Below are positions 7,269 through 7,540 of a DNA stretch of 7,540 nt, one piece after another. Location of the stretch: assembly GCA_029859085.1 (NCBI GenBank), contig JAOUDU010000119.1:1-7540 (forward strand), written 5' to 3'. Positions within the stretch are counted from its first letter, which is position 1. Every line of letters begins with the position of its first letter. The translations under genes and the position numbers were made by a program. The notes under the pieces are model-generated. The model made no database searches. It worked only from the letters and a program-made list of their open reading frames with translations, and was not told the DNA's origin. The stretch is from Gammaproteobacteria bacterium. Its GTDB lineage: Bacteria > Pseudomonadota > Gammaproteobacteria > Pseudomonadales > Halieaceae.

Positions 7269-7540
7269 GCCCCAGCAATTCCTCGGTTTTAGCCTGCATC
7301 AGGCTGGCGTCGCCGCGGCTTTCCACGTTCAGCCGCACCACCGGCTCCGTGTTGGACATGCGCAGGTTAAAGCGCCAGTCGTCGAATGCCATGCTCAGGC
7401 CATCCACATGCTCAATCGCCAGGGCCCGGTCGCGATAGACCTCCTCCACACTGGCCAGCACCGCCGCGGGATCGCCGATGGTGCGGTTGATCTCGCCGCT
7501 GCAGGGGTAGGCCGCCACGCGCTCGGACACCAGGGTCGAA
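7252..7540 (-). CDS. manB: Phosphomannomutase (ManB/CpsG type), C-terminal fragment cut by window edge
   Basis: Phosphomannomutase interconverts mannose-6-P and mannose-1-P on the way to GDP-mannose for exopolysaccharide, O-antigen or glycolipid synthesis; many family members also act on glucose phosphates. Only about the last 95 residues are present, and the frame is open to the right edge, so the start lies outside. The fragment contains SGEINRT, DGLSMAFDDWRFNLR and the phosphate-binding loop RMSNTEPVVRLNVESRGD of the alpha-phosphohexomutase C-terminal domain. The SNTEPVVRLNVESR form fits the E. coli CpsG/ManB branch rather than Pseudomonas AlgC. The symbol is therefore a branch-level choice. 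A GTG at 7528-7530 is an internal Val codon, not a start. The TGA stop lies inside the pgi 3' end. Confidence 0.93.
   Translation of the reverse strand, partial: STLVSERVAAYPCSGEINRTIGDPAAVLASVEEVYRDRALAIEHVDGLSMAFDDWRFNLRMSNTEPVVRLNVESRGDASLMQAKTEELLGLIDSP

Overview
The window is GC-rich chromosomal DNA from a gammaproteobacterium. The order rplU-rpmA-obgE-proB on one strand, with ispB divergent from rplU, is the arrangement I know from Pseudomonas; E. coli instead has an extra gene between rpmA and obgE and keeps proB elsewhere. Protein lengths and motifs match gammaproteobacterial families closely (L21 103 aa, L27 85 aa, IspB 320 aa, PGI 549 aa). A marine lineage such as the Halieaceae or Spongiibacteraceae is a guess from general flavour, not a demonstrated assignment.

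Layout. At the left edge is the C-terminal part of an NAD(P)-dependent aldehyde dehydrogenase (+). It meets proB (-) tail to tail, and the two stop codons share one CTAG. proB is the last gene of an obgE-proB pair on the minus strand, with translation probably coupled. A 375-bp gap separates obgE from rpmA. It holds the rpmA intrinsic terminator, a 79-bp near-perfect palindrome and a candidate obgE promoter. rpmA and rplU follow, also on the minus strand, with a structured rplU leader. A divergent control region of about 300 bp leads to ispB (+), then pgi (+) with its own promoter. pgi overlaps by 17 bp the 3' end of a phosphomannomutase gene (-) that runs off the right edge.

How the genes work together. 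The minus-strand cluster serves the ribosome (bL21, bL27 and the 50S-assembly GTPase Obg), with the first step of proline synthesis attached at its end. IspB makes the polyprenyl tail of respiratory quinones. PGI interconverts glucose-6-P and fructose-6-P, and the phosphomannomutase works beyond fructose-6-P on the route to GDP-mannose, so the right edge is sugar-phosphate metabolism.

I see no mobile genetic system, CRISPR array, defence island, tRNA or rRNA. The coding content is ordinary housekeeping and I do not claim a new system. The parts most worth a second look are noncoding: a terminator-like hairpin enclosed by a long-range stem in the rplU leader, and the large palindrome upstream of obgE.
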